A DNA stretch of 64,000 nt from Phytoactinopolyspora alkaliphila (GCF_010550695.1 NZ_JAAGOB010000001.1:558001-622000), one strand, 5' to 3'; shown: positions 8,304-17,392, counted from the stretch's first letter. Notes: generated by a model not told the origin, from the letters alone. A program made the numbers and translations.

Positions 8304-9269
8304 TCAGCTACCGACCAAGACGTCCGCCAGCAAGGCAGGGTCGACGTTCCCACCGCTGGCGACGGCCACCGTCACACGCGCCTCGGGCAGCCGGTCACGG
8401 GCATACAGGTAGGCCGCGGTGGTGGCCGCCCCGCTCGGCTCGGTCACCAGCCGGCCCTGAACCACAAGCACGCGCATGGCTGCCCGGATCTGGTCCTCGG
8501 ACACAGTGATGATGTCGTCGACGTAGGTGCGGATGTGCTCCCACGGTGCGACACCCACGGACACAGTCCGCAGCCCGTCTGCGATGGTGCGGTGCGTCTG
8601 CTCAGGTGTCCATGCCGTGCGCCGCCCGGCTCGGAGGCTCTCGGCCGCGTCGCCGGCGAGCTCCGGTTCCACGCCCACCACGCGCGCGTCCGGGCACAGC
8701 ACCTTCACGGCGGTGGCGATTCCGGAGATGAGTCCACCGCCGCTCACCGGCACCAGCACCAGATCGACGTCCGGCACATCGTCGCCGATCTCCGCGCCGA
8801 TGGTGCCTTGCCCGGCGATGATGGCCGGGTCGTCGAACGGCGGCACGAGAACAAAACCGCGCTCCTCGACCAGCCGCACCGGCACCACGTCCCGCTCGGC
8901 AGGGGGAACGAGGACGACGTCCGCACCGAGCGACGTGGTGGCCTCGACCTTGTGTGGCGGAGCGGTGTCCGGGATGACGATCGTGGCCTTGGCGCCGAAC
9001 ATCCTGGCCGCATAGGCGACCGCCTGCGCGTGGTTCCCGCTGGACGAGGCGACAAGCCCGCGGGCGCGTTCTTCAGGGGACAGCAGTGCGATTTTGTTGT
9101 AGGCGCCGCGGATCTTGAACGCGCCGATCGGTTGCAGCATCTCGGGCTTGACGTAAAGCTCACCGTCACCCGGGGCCCATGGCGCGGGGAGGAGCGGGGT
9201 GCGGACTGCGACGCCGGCGATGCGCTGTTGCGCTGCCCGGATATCGGCGAGAGTCACAAGGGCGGTCAC
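8304..9269 (-). CDS. PLP-dependent threonine/serine dehydratase (threonine ammonia-lyase family)
   Basis: Fold-type II PLP enzyme of 321 aa that deaminates threonine or serine (or racemises serine). It shows the Schiff-base lysine motif GAFKIRGAYNK, the substrate loop ASSSGNHAQAVAYAA and the PLP-phosphate glycine loop SGGGLISG. It lacks the C-terminal ACT regulatory domain of biosynthetic IlvA, so it is more like the catabolic or serine-racemase branch. The frame is open further upstream, but the sensible start is GTG 9269, which sits 7 nt after a TAGCGT -10 box; the open extension overlaps the DUF488 gene. Confidence 0.9.
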   Translation of the reverse strand: MTALVTLADIRAAQQRIAGVAVRTPLLPAPWAPGDGELYVKPEMLQPIGAFKIRGAYNKIALLSPEERARGLVASSSGNHAQAVAYAARMFGAKATIVIPDTAPPHKVEATTSLGADVVLVPPAERDVVPVRLVEERGFVLVPPFDDPAIIAGQGTIGAEIGDDVPDVDLVLVPVSGGGLISGIATAVKVLCPDARVVGVEPELAGDAAESLRAGRRTAWTPEQTHRTIADGLRTVSVGVAPWEHIRTYVDDIITVSEDQIRAAMRVLVVQGRLVTEPSGAATTAAYLYARDRLPEARVTVAVASGGNVDPALLADVLVGS

Positions 9270-9276
9270 CCGGGAA

Positions 9277-9282
9277 ACGCTA
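9277..9282 (-). promoter_or_regulatory. Leaderless -10 element for the threonine dehydratase gene
   Basis: TAGCGT on the minus strand ends 7 nt before the GTG at 9269, with no ribosome-binding site between. It lies at the 3' end of the upstream DUF488 gene. Confidence 0.5.
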
Positions 9283-9855
9283 CACGCCGCCCGGCCCGCG
9301 ACCGGCTTCACCGTCGATGGGCAGCGTGTCCGGGACGTCGTAGACGGGCCAGGCGTCATCGTCGCATCGCATGATGGGCTTGGGCCGGTGGTGTCGCCGC
9401 TGGCCCACGTCGGTCAGATGTACCACGCCAGAGCCGCGGCAGATGAGGGCGTCGGCGATGAACGAGCGGTGGCATCGCCACCACAACGTCTCCGCGCACA
9501 TGACCGCGAGCCGTTCGCCTCCCTCGGCCCGGCGGAGCAGCACGGTCAGGGCGTCCCTGAACTCCGGTGTGTCCATGTGGTCGGCGTATCCGCCGAAGGA
9601 CTCGTTGAGGATCGCCATGTGCCGGGTTTCCTTCGAGCGGCGTCGTCGTCCGCCGAGCGACTCGCCCTGCCACTCGTAGCGGATGCCATGCGCGCGGAGG
9701 GTGGTGGCCAGGGCTTCGCGGCCGAACTGCGGGTGACGACGCGAGCCCGGAAACCGGCGGACGTCGACCAGTGTGCCGACGCCGGCGTCGAGCAACACCG
9801 CGACGAACTCCTCGGCGGACCGCGCGCCGTGGCCCACGGTCATGACATCCGGCAT
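9280..9855 (-). CDS. DUF488-family protein
   Basis: 191-aa member of the DUF488 family (YeaO-like). Family hallmarks are TVGHGARSAEEF at the N-terminus, LVDVRRFPGSRRHPQF, and the C-terminal cysteine/histidine signature MCAE...WWRCHRSFIADAL. Biochemical function is not established for this family, although the conserved cysteine and histidine suggest a metal or nucleic-acid role. Its stop lies 10 nt upstream of the dehydratase start on the same strand. Confidence 0.9.
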   Translation of the reverse strand: MPDVMTVGHGARSAEEFVAVLLDAGVGTLVDVRRFPGSRRHPQFGREALATTLRAHGIRYEWQGESLGGRRRRSKETRHMAILNESFGGYADHMDTPEFRDALTVLLRRAEGGERLAVMCAETLWWRCHRSFIADALICRGSGVVHLTDVGQRRHHRPKPIMRCDDDAWPVYDVPDTLPIDGEAGRGPGGV

Positions 9856-9900
9856 GGCTGACCCGCTTGCCGATTCGCGCTGGTACTCATCCAGTTCATG

Positions 9901-10260
9901 CTAGGTGTGGTCGGCCTGCCATGTCCCGCGCTCCTTGGCGGCGTCGATGGCCGCTTGGCCTTGCGGGGTCATGAGGCCCAGCTCGATCATGGCGGCGGCG
10001 CGCTGCCGGTTCAGCCGGCTCCATGAGCTGCGCTGTTTGCGGGGCGTAAACCGGAGCTGGGAGCTGTGCGCGTCCCGCTTGCGGTGCAGGCCGTCGATCC
10101 ACCCGAAGCACAGCGCCTGCTCGACCGCCTCGTGGTAGCGCACGCTCGGTGTGCTGCTGTCCTTGTGCTGGATCACCAGGCACACCTCCTTCTCGGACTG
10201 GCTGTTGCGGATCAGCCACTCCCGCCACTCCTCCGCGGTGCTCGCGAACACGACGTTCAT
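9901..10260 (-). CDS. YdeI/OmpD-associated family protein
   Basis: 119-aa protein matching the YdeI family: an N-terminal FASTAEEWREWL segment, the central EAVEQALCFGWIDG motif and the C-terminal bacteriocin-protection helix (FTPRKQRSSWSRLNR). YdeI-like proteins are small cytoplasmic proteins of poorly known function linked to peptide/bacteriocin tolerance. The ATG at 10260 overlaps the stop of the upstream VOC gene by 4 nt, so the two form an operon opposite the WYL regulator. Confidence 0.88.
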   Translation of the reverse strand: MNVVFASTAEEWREWLIRNSQSEKEVCLVIQHKDSSTPSVRYHEAVEQALCFGWIDGLHRKRDAHSSQLRFTPRKQRSSWSRLNRQRAAAMIELGLMTPQGQAAIDAAKERGTWQADHT

Positions 10261-10679
10261 CTCGTGTCTCCCATCGTGCGGCTGACGACGTCGAGGTAAT
10301 GCTGGTTGTACATGACACCGAGGATGTTGCCGAAGGGATCGATCACGGAAGCGGTGACGAACCCGGGCCCGCGCTCGATGGGCTCCTGGTGCACGGTGGC
10401 TCCGAGGGATAGCAGCCGCTCGACACTTGCCTGGACATCGTCCACGGCCCAGTAGATCACCGCGCCGCCAGGCGCGTCCGACTGGCCGTGCGGCGCGTAC
10501 CGGCTGTCGACGATGCCCAGTTCGTTCTGGTAGTCGCCGATGCGGAACTCGACGTAGGCGGGCGGTCCCTCCTCCGGGCGGACGAAATACGGCTCGACGC
10601 CCACCACTTGCGTGTACCACGCGGCGGCGGCCGGGACATCGTCGGCGAAGTAACTGACGGTGGTGAATCCTCGCAACAT
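10257..10679 (-). CDS. VOC-family (glyoxalase/bleomycin-resistance fold) protein
   Basis: 140-aa single-module VOC protein, with two beta-alpha-beta-beta-beta units: FTTVSYFADDVPAAAAWYTQ and VIYWAVDDVQASVERLLSLGA ... VIDPFGNILGVMYNQH. Such proteins bind metal and act as small dioxygenases, lyases or antibiotic-binding proteins. The ATG at 10679 has GGAAGGA upstream. Coupled to the YdeI gene and divergent from the WYL regulator with a palindrome between, so probably under that regulator's control. Confidence 0.88.
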   Translation of the reverse strand: MLRGFTTVSYFADDVPAAAAWYTQVVGVEPYFVRPEEGPPAYVEFRIGDYQNELGIVDSRYAPHGQSDAPGGAVIYWAVDDVQASVERLLSLGATVHQEPIERGPGFVTASVIDPFGNILGVMYNQHYLDVVSRTMGDTR

Positions 10680-10728
10680 GGCTGTTCCTTCCCTCGTTCG
10701 GTTGGTGACACAGACCATCGTGCCGGCC

Positions 10729-10753
10729 AAAGTGCTCACCAATTGAGCACTTT
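10729..10753. promoter_or_regulatory. Perfect 10+5+10 palindrome, likely WYL-regulator operator
   Basis: AAAGTGCTCA (10729-10738), a 5-nt spacer CCAAT, and TGAGCACTTT (10744-10753) form a perfect inverted repeat in the 92-nt gap between the divergent VOC and WYL genes. It ends 18 nt before the regulator's start codon. Confidence 0.75.
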
Positions 10754-10771
10754 TTCGGGCAGACTGGAGAA

Positions 10772-11755
10772 ATGCGCGCTGACCGCCTTGTCGCCGCCCT
10801 CCTGCTGATGCAGGCACGGGGCCGGGTGACAGCCGCTGAGCTGGCCGAGGAACTCGAGGTGTCGGTGGCGACGGCGCGCCGGGACCTGGAAGCGCTGTCG
10901 ACCGCGGGCATCCCTGTCTACCCGCAGCCGGGCCGTGGCGGCGGCTGGTCGCTGGTCGGCGGCGCCCGCACGGACCTCAGCGGATTGTCGGCCAGTGAGG
11001 CACAGGCGCTGTTCCTGCTCGTGGGCCCGGCCGCGGCCGTCTCCGACGAGGCCAAGTCAGCCTTGCGCAAACTGGTACGTGCGTTGCCGCAGACCTTCCG
11101 GGAGCATGCCGAAGCCGCCGCCACGGCCACCATGATCGATCCCACCAGGTGGGGGGAGCGGGCCCGGGACCGGCCCGCGACCGTCGATCTGCTGCAGGCC
11201 GCGGTGATCGATCGGCGCAAGGTCCGGTTGACCTACACCAGCGGGTCCCGGGAACGGTCCGAACGCCTCGTCGACCCCTGGGGGCTTGTCGACAAGGACG
11301 ACATCTGGTACCTGATCGCGGGCACCGCGCGAGGCCGGCGCACCTTCCGGGTCGACCGGATCGAGCGTGCCGAACGAACCGATCAGCCCGCTGAGCGCCC
11401 GGATGACTTCGCACTCGATGCCGCATGGCGAGAGGTGGTGGGGGAGGTCGAGCAACGCCGTTCGCGCACGTGGGCCACGGTGCTCATCGAGGCGCGGTTC
11501 GTGCGCATCCTGCGCGACCATTTCGGTCAGCACTGTCACGACGACGGCGAGGCCGACGACGGGCGGGCCCGGGTCCGCGTCGGTGCGCCGACGGCCTTGG
11601 ACATCGCCCGGAACCTCGCCGGCTGGGGTACGGCGGCCGAGGTGGTGGACCCGCCGGCCGTCCGAGCCGAGCTCGGGAGGATCGGCGCCGAACTCGCCGG
11701 ACGCTACGCCGTGCCGAGTCCGGCCGAACACCACGCCAGCCGCCGTCCGGCTTAG
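10772..11755 (+). CDS. YafY-type HTH/WYL-domain transcriptional regulator
   Basis: 327-aa regulator. The N-terminal winged helix has the DeoR/HTH_11 pattern (RVTAAELAEELEVSVATARRDLEAL, residues about 18-42) and is followed by a wing rich in glycine (QPGRGGGWSLVGG). The middle holds the WYL fold (KVRLTYTSGSRERSERLVDPWGLVDKDDIWYLIAG). A WCX C-terminal extension ends the protein. WYL domains sense nucleic acids or nucleotide-like ligands. The neighbouring VOC-YdeI operon and the palindrome in the shared promoter are its likely targets. Its stop overlaps the convergent VOC gene by 4 nt. Confidence 0.93.
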   Translation: MRADRLVAALLLMQARGRVTAAELAEELEVSVATARRDLEALSTAGIPVYPQPGRGGGWSLVGGARTDLSGLSASEAQALFLLVGPAAAVSDEAKSALRKLVRALPQTFREHAEAAATATMIDPTRWGERARDRPATVDLLQAAVIDRRKVRLTYTSGSRERSERLVDPWGLVDKDDIWYLIAGTARGRRTFRVDRIERAERTDQPAERPDDFALDAAWREVVGEVEQRRSRTWATVLIEARFVRILRDHFGQHCHDDGEADDGRARVRVGAPTALDIARNLAGWGTAAEVVDPPAVRAELGRIGAELAGRYAVPSPAEHHASRRPA

Positions 11756-12357
11756 GCCGAGGTGGCCTCCCATGCGAACCCGTCCGGGTCGGTGAAGGGC
11801 CCGGCGTCGCTGCCGACGACGAGCCGATGCGATCCGGTGCCGTCCGGCGAGACACCGGCCACCTTGGCGAGGGCACGACGCTTGTAAAGCGCCAGCGTGA
11901 CAGGACCAGAGTCGAACTGGACATACTTGCGGCCATAGCTCTTTCCGACGGTGAGGCCGCGGTCCGCGTAGAAGCGCTTGCTCGCGGCGACGTCCTCGAC
12001 GCCCAGCTGGAGCACGACGTCGTCGATCCGCATGGTGGCCGGGCCGGCGTCCTTCTTGGACGAGGACGCGACCGTCAGGATCGTGCCGTCCGGTGCCTGT
12101 ACGACGCCGCCGTAGCCCCACAGGGACTTCGCTGCGGGCTTCAGGGTCGTGGCGCCGGCATCGAGCGCCGCGCCGACGAGGCCGTCGACGTCCGCCGGTT
12201 GGGACACGACGAGCGACAGCGTGAACGCACGAAAGCCGGTGGTCGGTGCTTCGGAGGCCCGCACACGCACGTGCTTGTCCAATCCGAGAGCGGTGTAGAA
12301 GCCGTTGGCGGCCGTGGTGTCGGCCACCTCGAAGGTGACGTACTCGATCGTGGTCAT
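11752..12357 (-). CDS. Two-domain VOC-family protein
   Basis: 201 aa with two glyoxalase-fold modules: the first about residues 1-110 (IEYVTFEVADTTAANGFYTA ... GGVVQAPDGTILTVAS), the second about 111-201 (IDDVVLQLGVEDVAASKRFYADRG ... PFTDPDGFAWEA). Likely a cytoplasmic glyoxalase/dioxygenase-like or drug-binding protein; no substrate can be given. Convergent with the WYL regulator, overlapping it by 4 nt, and 51 nt downstream of another VOC gene on the same strand. Confidence 0.88.
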   Translation of the reverse strand: MTTIEYVTFEVADTTAANGFYTALGLDKHVRVRASEAPTTGFRAFTLSLVVSQPADVDGLVGAALDAGATTLKPAAKSLWGYGGVVQAPDGTILTVASSSKKDAGPATMRIDDVVLQLGVEDVAASKRFYADRGLTVGKSYGRKYVQFDSGPVTLALYKRRALAKVAGVSPDGTGSHRLVVGSDAGPFTDPDGFAWEATSA

Positions 12358-12408
12358 GGCTGGTCCTTAAGGTTGACGTTGTCTGGGTTGACTGTGCCGG
12401 AGCTTTGA

Positions 12409-12750
12409 TCAGCGCTGGAGGAACCCGAGGACGTTGCCGTTGGGATCCTCGACGATAGCGGCCAGTTGCCCACCGCCGACGTCTTTGACGTCCTGGCGCG
12501 TTCGCCAGCCGGCCTCGACGGCTAGGCGCAGGGTCGCTGTGACGTCGCCGACGTGGCAGTAGCCCACCGGACCCGTCATGCCGTGGTTGTGGCCGTTCGG
12601 ATCGAGGCCGATCTCCTGGTCGCCGACCCGGAAGCCGACGTAGTACGGCTCGTCGGCGTAGGGCTGCACGCCCAAGGCGGTGCCGTAGAGCGCCTTGGCG
12701 GCGTTCAGGTCCCGGACCGGGATGATGATGGTCTTGATGCTGTGACTCAT
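12409..12750 (-). CDS. VOC-family protein
   Basis: 113-aa single-module glyoxalase-fold protein (IKTIIIPVRDLNAAKALYGTALG at the N-terminus, IVEDPNGNVLGFLQR at the end). I start it at ATG 12750 with a GAGGAGC ribosome site, rather than the upstream GTG at 12789. It is the first gene of a leftward VOC pair and is divergent from the LuxR/NB-ARC regulator. Confidence 0.88.
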   Translation of the reverse strand: MSHSIKTIIIPVRDLNAAKALYGTALGVQPYADEPYYVGFRVGDQEIGLDPNGHNHGMTGPVGYCHVGDVTATLRLAVEAGWRTRQDVKDVGGGQLAAIVEDPNGNVLGFLQR

Positions 12751-12946
12751 GTGTGCTCCTCGGTGACGTGGACTGACACGAGACAGCATGTCGCTGACCG
12801 GCCTGCGCCCACATCCGTGCCGAGCACGGAACGTGCCACGGATCCATCACGTACCCCTCGGTAGGCCGTCGCACGACCGGTGGCGTGATGGGCGGTGCGA
12901 CCGGCAGTGAGGTGGGGTGGCGCGGCCATGCGGGAGAATGGGGCGC

Positions 12947-15796
12947 GTGTCGAAGCAGGCAGCCACGGCGGGGATCTCGGCTCGTGAGGTCGAGGTCCTG
13001 AACTTGGTCGGGGAACATCGCAGCAATGCCGAGATCGGTGCGCAGCTGTTCATCTCGGTGCGCACCGTCGAGACGCACGTATCGTCCCTGCTGCGCAAGC
13101 TCGAGGCCCCGGATCGCCGGGCACTCGCCGACCTCGCGGCCGAGATCAACCAGTCCGAGCGGACCAGCCAGGTGCTGAGCGGGCTGCCGTCGCCCCTGAA
13201 CCCTTTCATCGGCCGAGCCCAGGAGCGCACCGAGCTGCGCGACGCCGTCCGCGCGCACCGTCAGGTCACAGCCGTCGGCCCCGGCGGTGTCGGCAAGACC
13301 CGTTTGGCGCTGGCCGTCGCGGCAGACCTCGCCGGCGACTTCGCCGACGGCGTGTGGTTCGTCAACCTCGTTCCGGTCACGGACCCCGCGATGGTCGGTT
13401 CCGCGGTCGCGGCCGCCATCGGTGTGGGGGAGTTGCAGGGCCGCAGCATCGACGACTCGGTGCTGGCTGCGCTGGCCGATCGGCGCTCCCTGCTGGTGCT
13501 GGACAACTGTGAGCACCTATCCGACGGGGTGGCGCCGTTCGTCGAGCGCCTGCTCGCGCGGTCCCCACATGTGAGGGTGCTGACCACCAGCCGTGCCCGG
13601 CTGACGGTTCCTTTCGAGTGGGTCTACTCGGTTCCGCCGCTGTCCCTCGAAGGACACGGCGACGCCGGCGGGCACGGTGACGCCGGTTCGCCGGATGCTG
13701 TCGCACTGTTCATTGACCGGGCCACGGCCGTAGGTTGGACGGTTGAAGCCGAGCACATGGACCAGGTCGCCGACGTGTGCCGGAAGCTGGACGGCGTGGC
13801 GCTGGCGATCGAGCTCGCCGCGGCCCGCCTGCCGGCACTCGGGCTCGACGGGCTGGTCGCAGGTCTCTCGGATCACCTGCGCCTACTGGTCGGCGGGTAC
13901 CGGGCCGACGACCGGCACCGGTCGGTGCGGGCCATGCTCGATTGGAGCCAGGCGCTGCTCACCGGTGACGACCTGACCCTGCTGCAGCGGGTCTCGGTGT
14001 TCGTCTCGCCGTTTACCGCGTCAGCGGCCGCGGAGGTAGCCGGATTCAGCCCTCTCGAACCGGGGCAGGTGGTCGACGGGCTGGCCCGGCTCGCGGACCA
14101 GAGCCTGCTCAGCGTCGGCCCATCAGCCGGCGGCACCCGGTATCGGGCGCTGGAAACGATCCGCCAGTACGGGGCCGAACAGCTCGCCGCGGCCGGTGTG
14201 CTCGCCGCCGCCCGGGCTCGGCATCTGCGCTGGTGCCTGGCTATCGCCAAGGAGCTGGCAGAGGAACCGGAGCCCACCACCGGCGCCTGGCGGGCCACGT
14301 TCGACGCGGCGGCCGACGATTTCCGCGCCGCACTGAGCTGGGCCGCGGAGCAGGCCGGCCGGCGCCCCGATGCACACCACCTCGCACTGTCACTGGCGCA
14401 TCTCGCCTTCACCCGCAACCTGGCCAGCGAGTCCCAGCAGCGCTACGAGCAGGCAGCCGCCTTGACCGACGTGCCCGCCGCGGCGGCTGCCGCCCTTCGG
14501 TGTGCCGCGAACGTGGCCGCGTGCCGGATGCGCGGCGACGACGCCTACCGCCTGTGGCTGGCTGCCGCGGACGTCGCTCAGCGGGCCGGAGACACAGCGG
14601 CCGCTGCCCGGGACCTGGCCATGGCCACCACCACCTACTTCCGGAAGTTCGGCACCTTCACTCAGCTGCCCCCGCGCGACGAGGCGACTGCGTTGCTCAC
14701 TCGAGCGCGCGAGCTGGCCGGCGACGACGCGGCGGCGCAGGCCACGGTGGCGCTGGCCGACTGCTCCGCTCGAGGCTATGCGTTCTTCGCCGAACAGGCC
14801 GAGCGCACGATGGCTGCATCGGAGATGACCGCACTCGCGGAGCGGGCCGTTGAGCTGGCCCGCCGGCTGGACGACCCGCTGGCGGAGTGTGCCGCGCTCC
14901 ACGCCCTGATCGGAGCCCAGCGCCGGGCAGGTGACATCTGCGCTGCCGCGGCCACCGCGCGCCGCCGCGTCGAGCTGCTCGACTCGGTGCCGGTCACTCC
15001 AGCCACGGCCGACGAGCTGATCGACGCTCTGCTGATCGCCACGGCGACCAGCATCGGCGTCGGCGATCTCCCGTCGGCGCGACGATGGGGCCGGCAACTG
15101 CGTGACCTGCCGGTGCTGGCCGGGGTCGGGCACGTCGCGACGTCACGGCTGCTCATGGCCGATGCCCTCGCCGGGCATGCCACTGAGGTCATCGCCGCCA
15201 GTGGCCGGTTCCTCGACGCCTGGACCCAGGCGGGCTGCCCACGGGCACCCAGCTTCGGCCCGGTGGCCGCCGCGGTCACGATGATCCACGGTTTGCGCGG
15301 TGACCGGGCCGCTCAAACGACATGGCGCGCCATCATCGACCAGCTGGGCGTCACCGCCGCAGACCGAGCCGGTTATAGCCCTACTTTCGACGCCATCGCC
15401 CTGCTCCACCATGGACAGCCCACAGTCGCCCTGGAGCGGCTCGACGTCCGGGACGACGAGCCGAACCCGTGGCTCACCGGGATACTGCTCCACTGGCACG
15501 TCGCCCTGCGAGCCGAGGCCGCCGTGCTGGCCGGTCACCCCGACGCGACCCACCATCTCGACGCTGCCCGCCCGATCGTCGTCGGGAACCCCGTCGCCGG
15601 CGCGATACTCGACCGGGCCGCGGCGCTGCTCGATGACGACCACGAGAGCCTCATCGCCACCGCCACCATGTTCCAGACCGCCGGCTGCCCGTATCAACGA
15701 GCCCGCACGCTGATCCTGGCCGGTCACGACACCGCATCGACCGGCCAGGCAGCTCTCGACAATCTCGGACTAACCCCTGTCACCGGCACGAGCTGA
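12947..15796 (+). CDS. LuxR-type HTH / NB-ARC ATPase / TPR regulator
   Basis: Large (about 949 aa) ATP-dependent transcription regulator. A LuxR-type helix-turn-helix comes first (about residues 10-63: ISAREVEVLNLVGEHRSNAE, VRTVETHVSSLLRKL). It is followed by an NB-ARC/STAND ATPase with Walker A GPGGVGKTRLAL (from residue 111) and Walker B-like LLVLDNCEHLSDG, then a helical/TPR-like C-terminus of about 500 residues. Most LAL regulators carry the HTH at the C-terminus, so the order here is reversed. GTG 12947 (GGGAG 10 nt upstream) is my choice; ATG 12938 is possible. Divergent from the VOC pair, which may be its target. Confidence 0.88.
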   Translation: MSKQAATAGISAREVEVLNLVGEHRSNAEIGAQLFISVRTVETHVSSLLRKLEAPDRRALADLAAEINQSERTSQVLSGLPSPLNPFIGRAQERTELRDAVRAHRQVTAVGPGGVGKTRLALAVAADLAGDFADGVWFVNLVPVTDPAMVGSAVAAAIGVGELQGRSIDDSVLAALADRRSLLVLDNCEHLSDGVAPFVERLLARSPHVRVLTTSRARLTVPFEWVYSVPPLSLEGHGDAGGHGDAGSPDAVALFIDRATAVGWTVEAEHMDQVADVCRKLDGVALAIELAAARLPALGLDGLVAGLSDHLRLLVGGYRADDRHRSVRAMLDWSQALLTGDDLTLLQRVSVFVSPFTASAAAEVAGFSPLEPGQVVDGLARLADQSLLSVGPSAGGTRYRALETIRQYGAEQLAAAGVLAAARARHLRWCLAIAKELAEEPEPTTGAWRATFDAAADDFRAALSWAAEQAGRRPDAHHLALSLAHLAFTRNLASESQQRYEQAAALTDVPAAAAAALRCAANVAACRMRGDDAYRLWLAAADVAQRAGDTAAAARDLAMATTTYFRKFGTFTQLPPRDEATALLTRARELAGDDAAAQATVALADCSARGYAFFAEQAERTMAASEMTALAERAVELARRLDDPLAECAALHALIGAQRRAGDICAAAATARRRVELLDSVPVTPATADELIDALLIATATSIGVGDLPSARRWGRQLRDLPVLAGVGHVATSRLLMADALAGHATEVIAASGRFLDAWTQAGCPRAPSFGPVAAAVTMIHGLRGDRAAQTTWRAIIDQLGVTAADRAGYSPTFDAIALLHHGQPTVALERLDVRDDEPNPWLTGILLHWHVALRAEAAVLAGHPDATHHLDAARPIVVGNPVAGAILDRAAALLDDDHESLIATATMFQTAGCPYQRARTLILAGHDTASTGQAALDNLGLTPVTGTS

Positions 15797-16259
15797 CCGG
15801 GGAATCGAGGAAGTGTCCGGCCGGAATGACTCTGGGAGCGCACCCGGTTAGGCCTGAAGATCCAGAGGCGGCGCCGCCCGGAGCTGGTCCCTCCGAGATG
15901 GGCCTGAACCGAAACCTGCAAGGAGGAATCGGCCGTGCGACCGACCCTTCACACGTTCACTTCGACCGCTCAACGAGACGGTGATCACAGGCTTGTGGAG
16001 TGTGACCAAGGCAGCCATGAGTGGGCAGCGTGTCGATCCGTTCGACCGGACGACGGCAGGGTGAATTACGGCTCGCACCGAGGGGAACGGCGCTGGCTCG
16101 GCCAACGACTTGCCCTCCGAAATAACACCCGAGCCATACGCGTGGTTCGTAGATCTGGGTGATCTCACGGGCGGTTCTGGGGGACCAGCGGTGACGGCAC
16201 GTCATACTACTGAATCCCATGTCGGTTGACTATGTTCGGCTGGAAGTTGGAGGTTCTCA
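15797..16259. other. 463-nt gap without a recognisable gene
   Basis: Reading frames on both strands are short and match no family I recognise. No tRNA, hairpin terminator with a T-run or mobile-element end is visible. The AAA-type kinase gene that follows has its own ribosome site at 16243-16250. Confidence 0.6.
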
Positions 16260-16829
16260 ATGTATCGAGGCTTGTTGCTAAGTGGAGTCGCCGGCGTTGG
16301 GAAAACGACGATCTCCACTGCGATCGGACGGACTCTCGGCGCTGCTGGAAAGGTCACCGCGCTTGTCGACACCGACGCGCTTGCCCAGTTTGGGCCAGCG
16401 CTGGAGGGCAAACCGCAGGTGGAGCGCCGAGCGTTCTATGACCGCATGAAGTGCGTCAACCTGTCCTCAGTCTGGACGAACTACAAGGCGTTCGGCGCCC
16501 ATTTCATAGTCGTAGCTGGTGGCATTGACAGTCTCACCCTGCGCGAGCAATACGCGACTAGCCTTACTGGCTGTGAGGTCAAGTTGTGCCGGTTGGTGGC
16601 CCCTACGGCGACCGTCCGCCAGCGTCTCCACAATCGAGAGGAAGGGGCGAGGACTGAACGGCTTCTGGCGACACTCACACGGCAAGAGGCCCAGTTTGAT
16701 GCAGCCGCTATCGAGGATTTCTTCGTCATCAATGACCGGAGTGCCACCGAGGTTGCCTGGGAGATCCTCGTCAAGGCGGGATGGGTCGACCCTCTCGAAT
16801 CAGGTCCAACGGCTCCACAGGTGGGTTAG
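16260..16829 (+). CDS. Small P-loop kinase-like (AAA_18/AAA_33) protein
   Basis: 189-aa nucleotide-binding protein with Walker A GVAGVGKTT (9-17), a conserved VDTDAL strand end, and an adenylate-kinase-style lid region (VRQRLHNREEGARTERLLATL). The fold suits a small-molecule kinase or phosphotransferase; the substrate is not evident. The start has a GGAGG ribosome site 6 nt upstream. Base composition looks slightly less GC-rich than neighbouring genes, which may signal recent acquisition. Confidence 0.75.
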   Translation: MYRGLLLSGVAGVGKTTISTAIGRTLGAAGKVTALVDTDALAQFGPALEGKPQVERRAFYDRMKCVNLSSVWTNYKAFGAHFIVVAGGIDSLTLREQYATSLTGCEVKLCRLVAPTATVRQRLHNREEGARTERLLATLTRQEAQFDAAAIEDFFVINDRSATEVAWEILVKAGWVDPLESGPTAPQVG

Positions 16830-16924
16830 CGTTTCAAGCTCTGCAGCTGACGAGGCCGCGCTAATGAAGAATTCGGGTTGACCCGGAGCGCAGAACCGGC
16901 CCGGACGAACGACATGATGTACGA

Positions 16925-17338
16925 ATGGACCCCCGCATCACGATGGCCGACCCGTACTGGCTGAAACTGGCAGTTAGTAAGTTCATGGACGCTGGTGCCG
17001 GCGAGGTCTATTCAGAAGCGCCAGGCACTCTGACCTTCGTGGCATCTGCCGGCACGACGATCTACGGATGGGCCTGGGGATATCACCTTGTCCGGCCAGA
17101 TGACTCGTCGATGCTGTACCTCCATCAGATCGAGGTAGACGAGTCGCATCGCCGCAAGGGAATCGGCCGGGAGCTTCTGCGCGCCTTCATGGCAACGGGA
17201 GCGGCAGCCGGCGCTACGAAGATGTTCCTCACGACCGGGGCGGACAACTTCGCCGCACGGTCCCTCTACGAGGCGATGGGTGGCGGGTTGGCATCACAAG
17301 GCCCGACCGTCAACTACTGGTTCCGGCTCAGCGGGTGA
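16925..17338 (+). CDS. GNAT-family N-acetyltransferase
   Basis: 137-aa acetyltransferase. The acetyl-CoA site is clear: LHQIEVDESHRRKGIGRELL matches motif A (V-x-x-x-x-R-x-x-G-x-G/A), followed by TTGADNFAARSLYEAMG (motif B). Size and layout recall the AAC(3)-I aminoglycoside acetyltransferases, but identity cannot be judged by eye, so resistance function is only a possibility. It stands between the P-loop kinase and a MazF-like ORF on the same strand. Confidence 0.85.
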   Translation: MDPRITMADPYWLKLAVSKFMDAGAGEVYSEAPGTLTFVASAGTTIYGWAWGYHLVRPDDSSMLYLHQIEVDESHRRKGIGRELLRAFMATGAAAGATKMFLTTGADNFAARSLYEAMGGGLASQGPTVNYWFRLSG

Positions 17339-17392
17339 GGGGCGGTTGCTGGTGTCGAGTCCCTACAGGTGTGACTGCTCTGTACGTGGCTC

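Noticed and set aside
11057-13516. 819-codon open frame on the minus strand across the WYL and VOC genes
   Set aside because: Runs antisense or out of frame through several convincing genes; its translation is low-complexity and matches no family. A GC-rich shadow frame.
16925-17338. Firm call as aminoglycoside 3-N-acetyltransferase
   Set aside because: Only GNAT motifs and size agree; specificity cannot be read from these.
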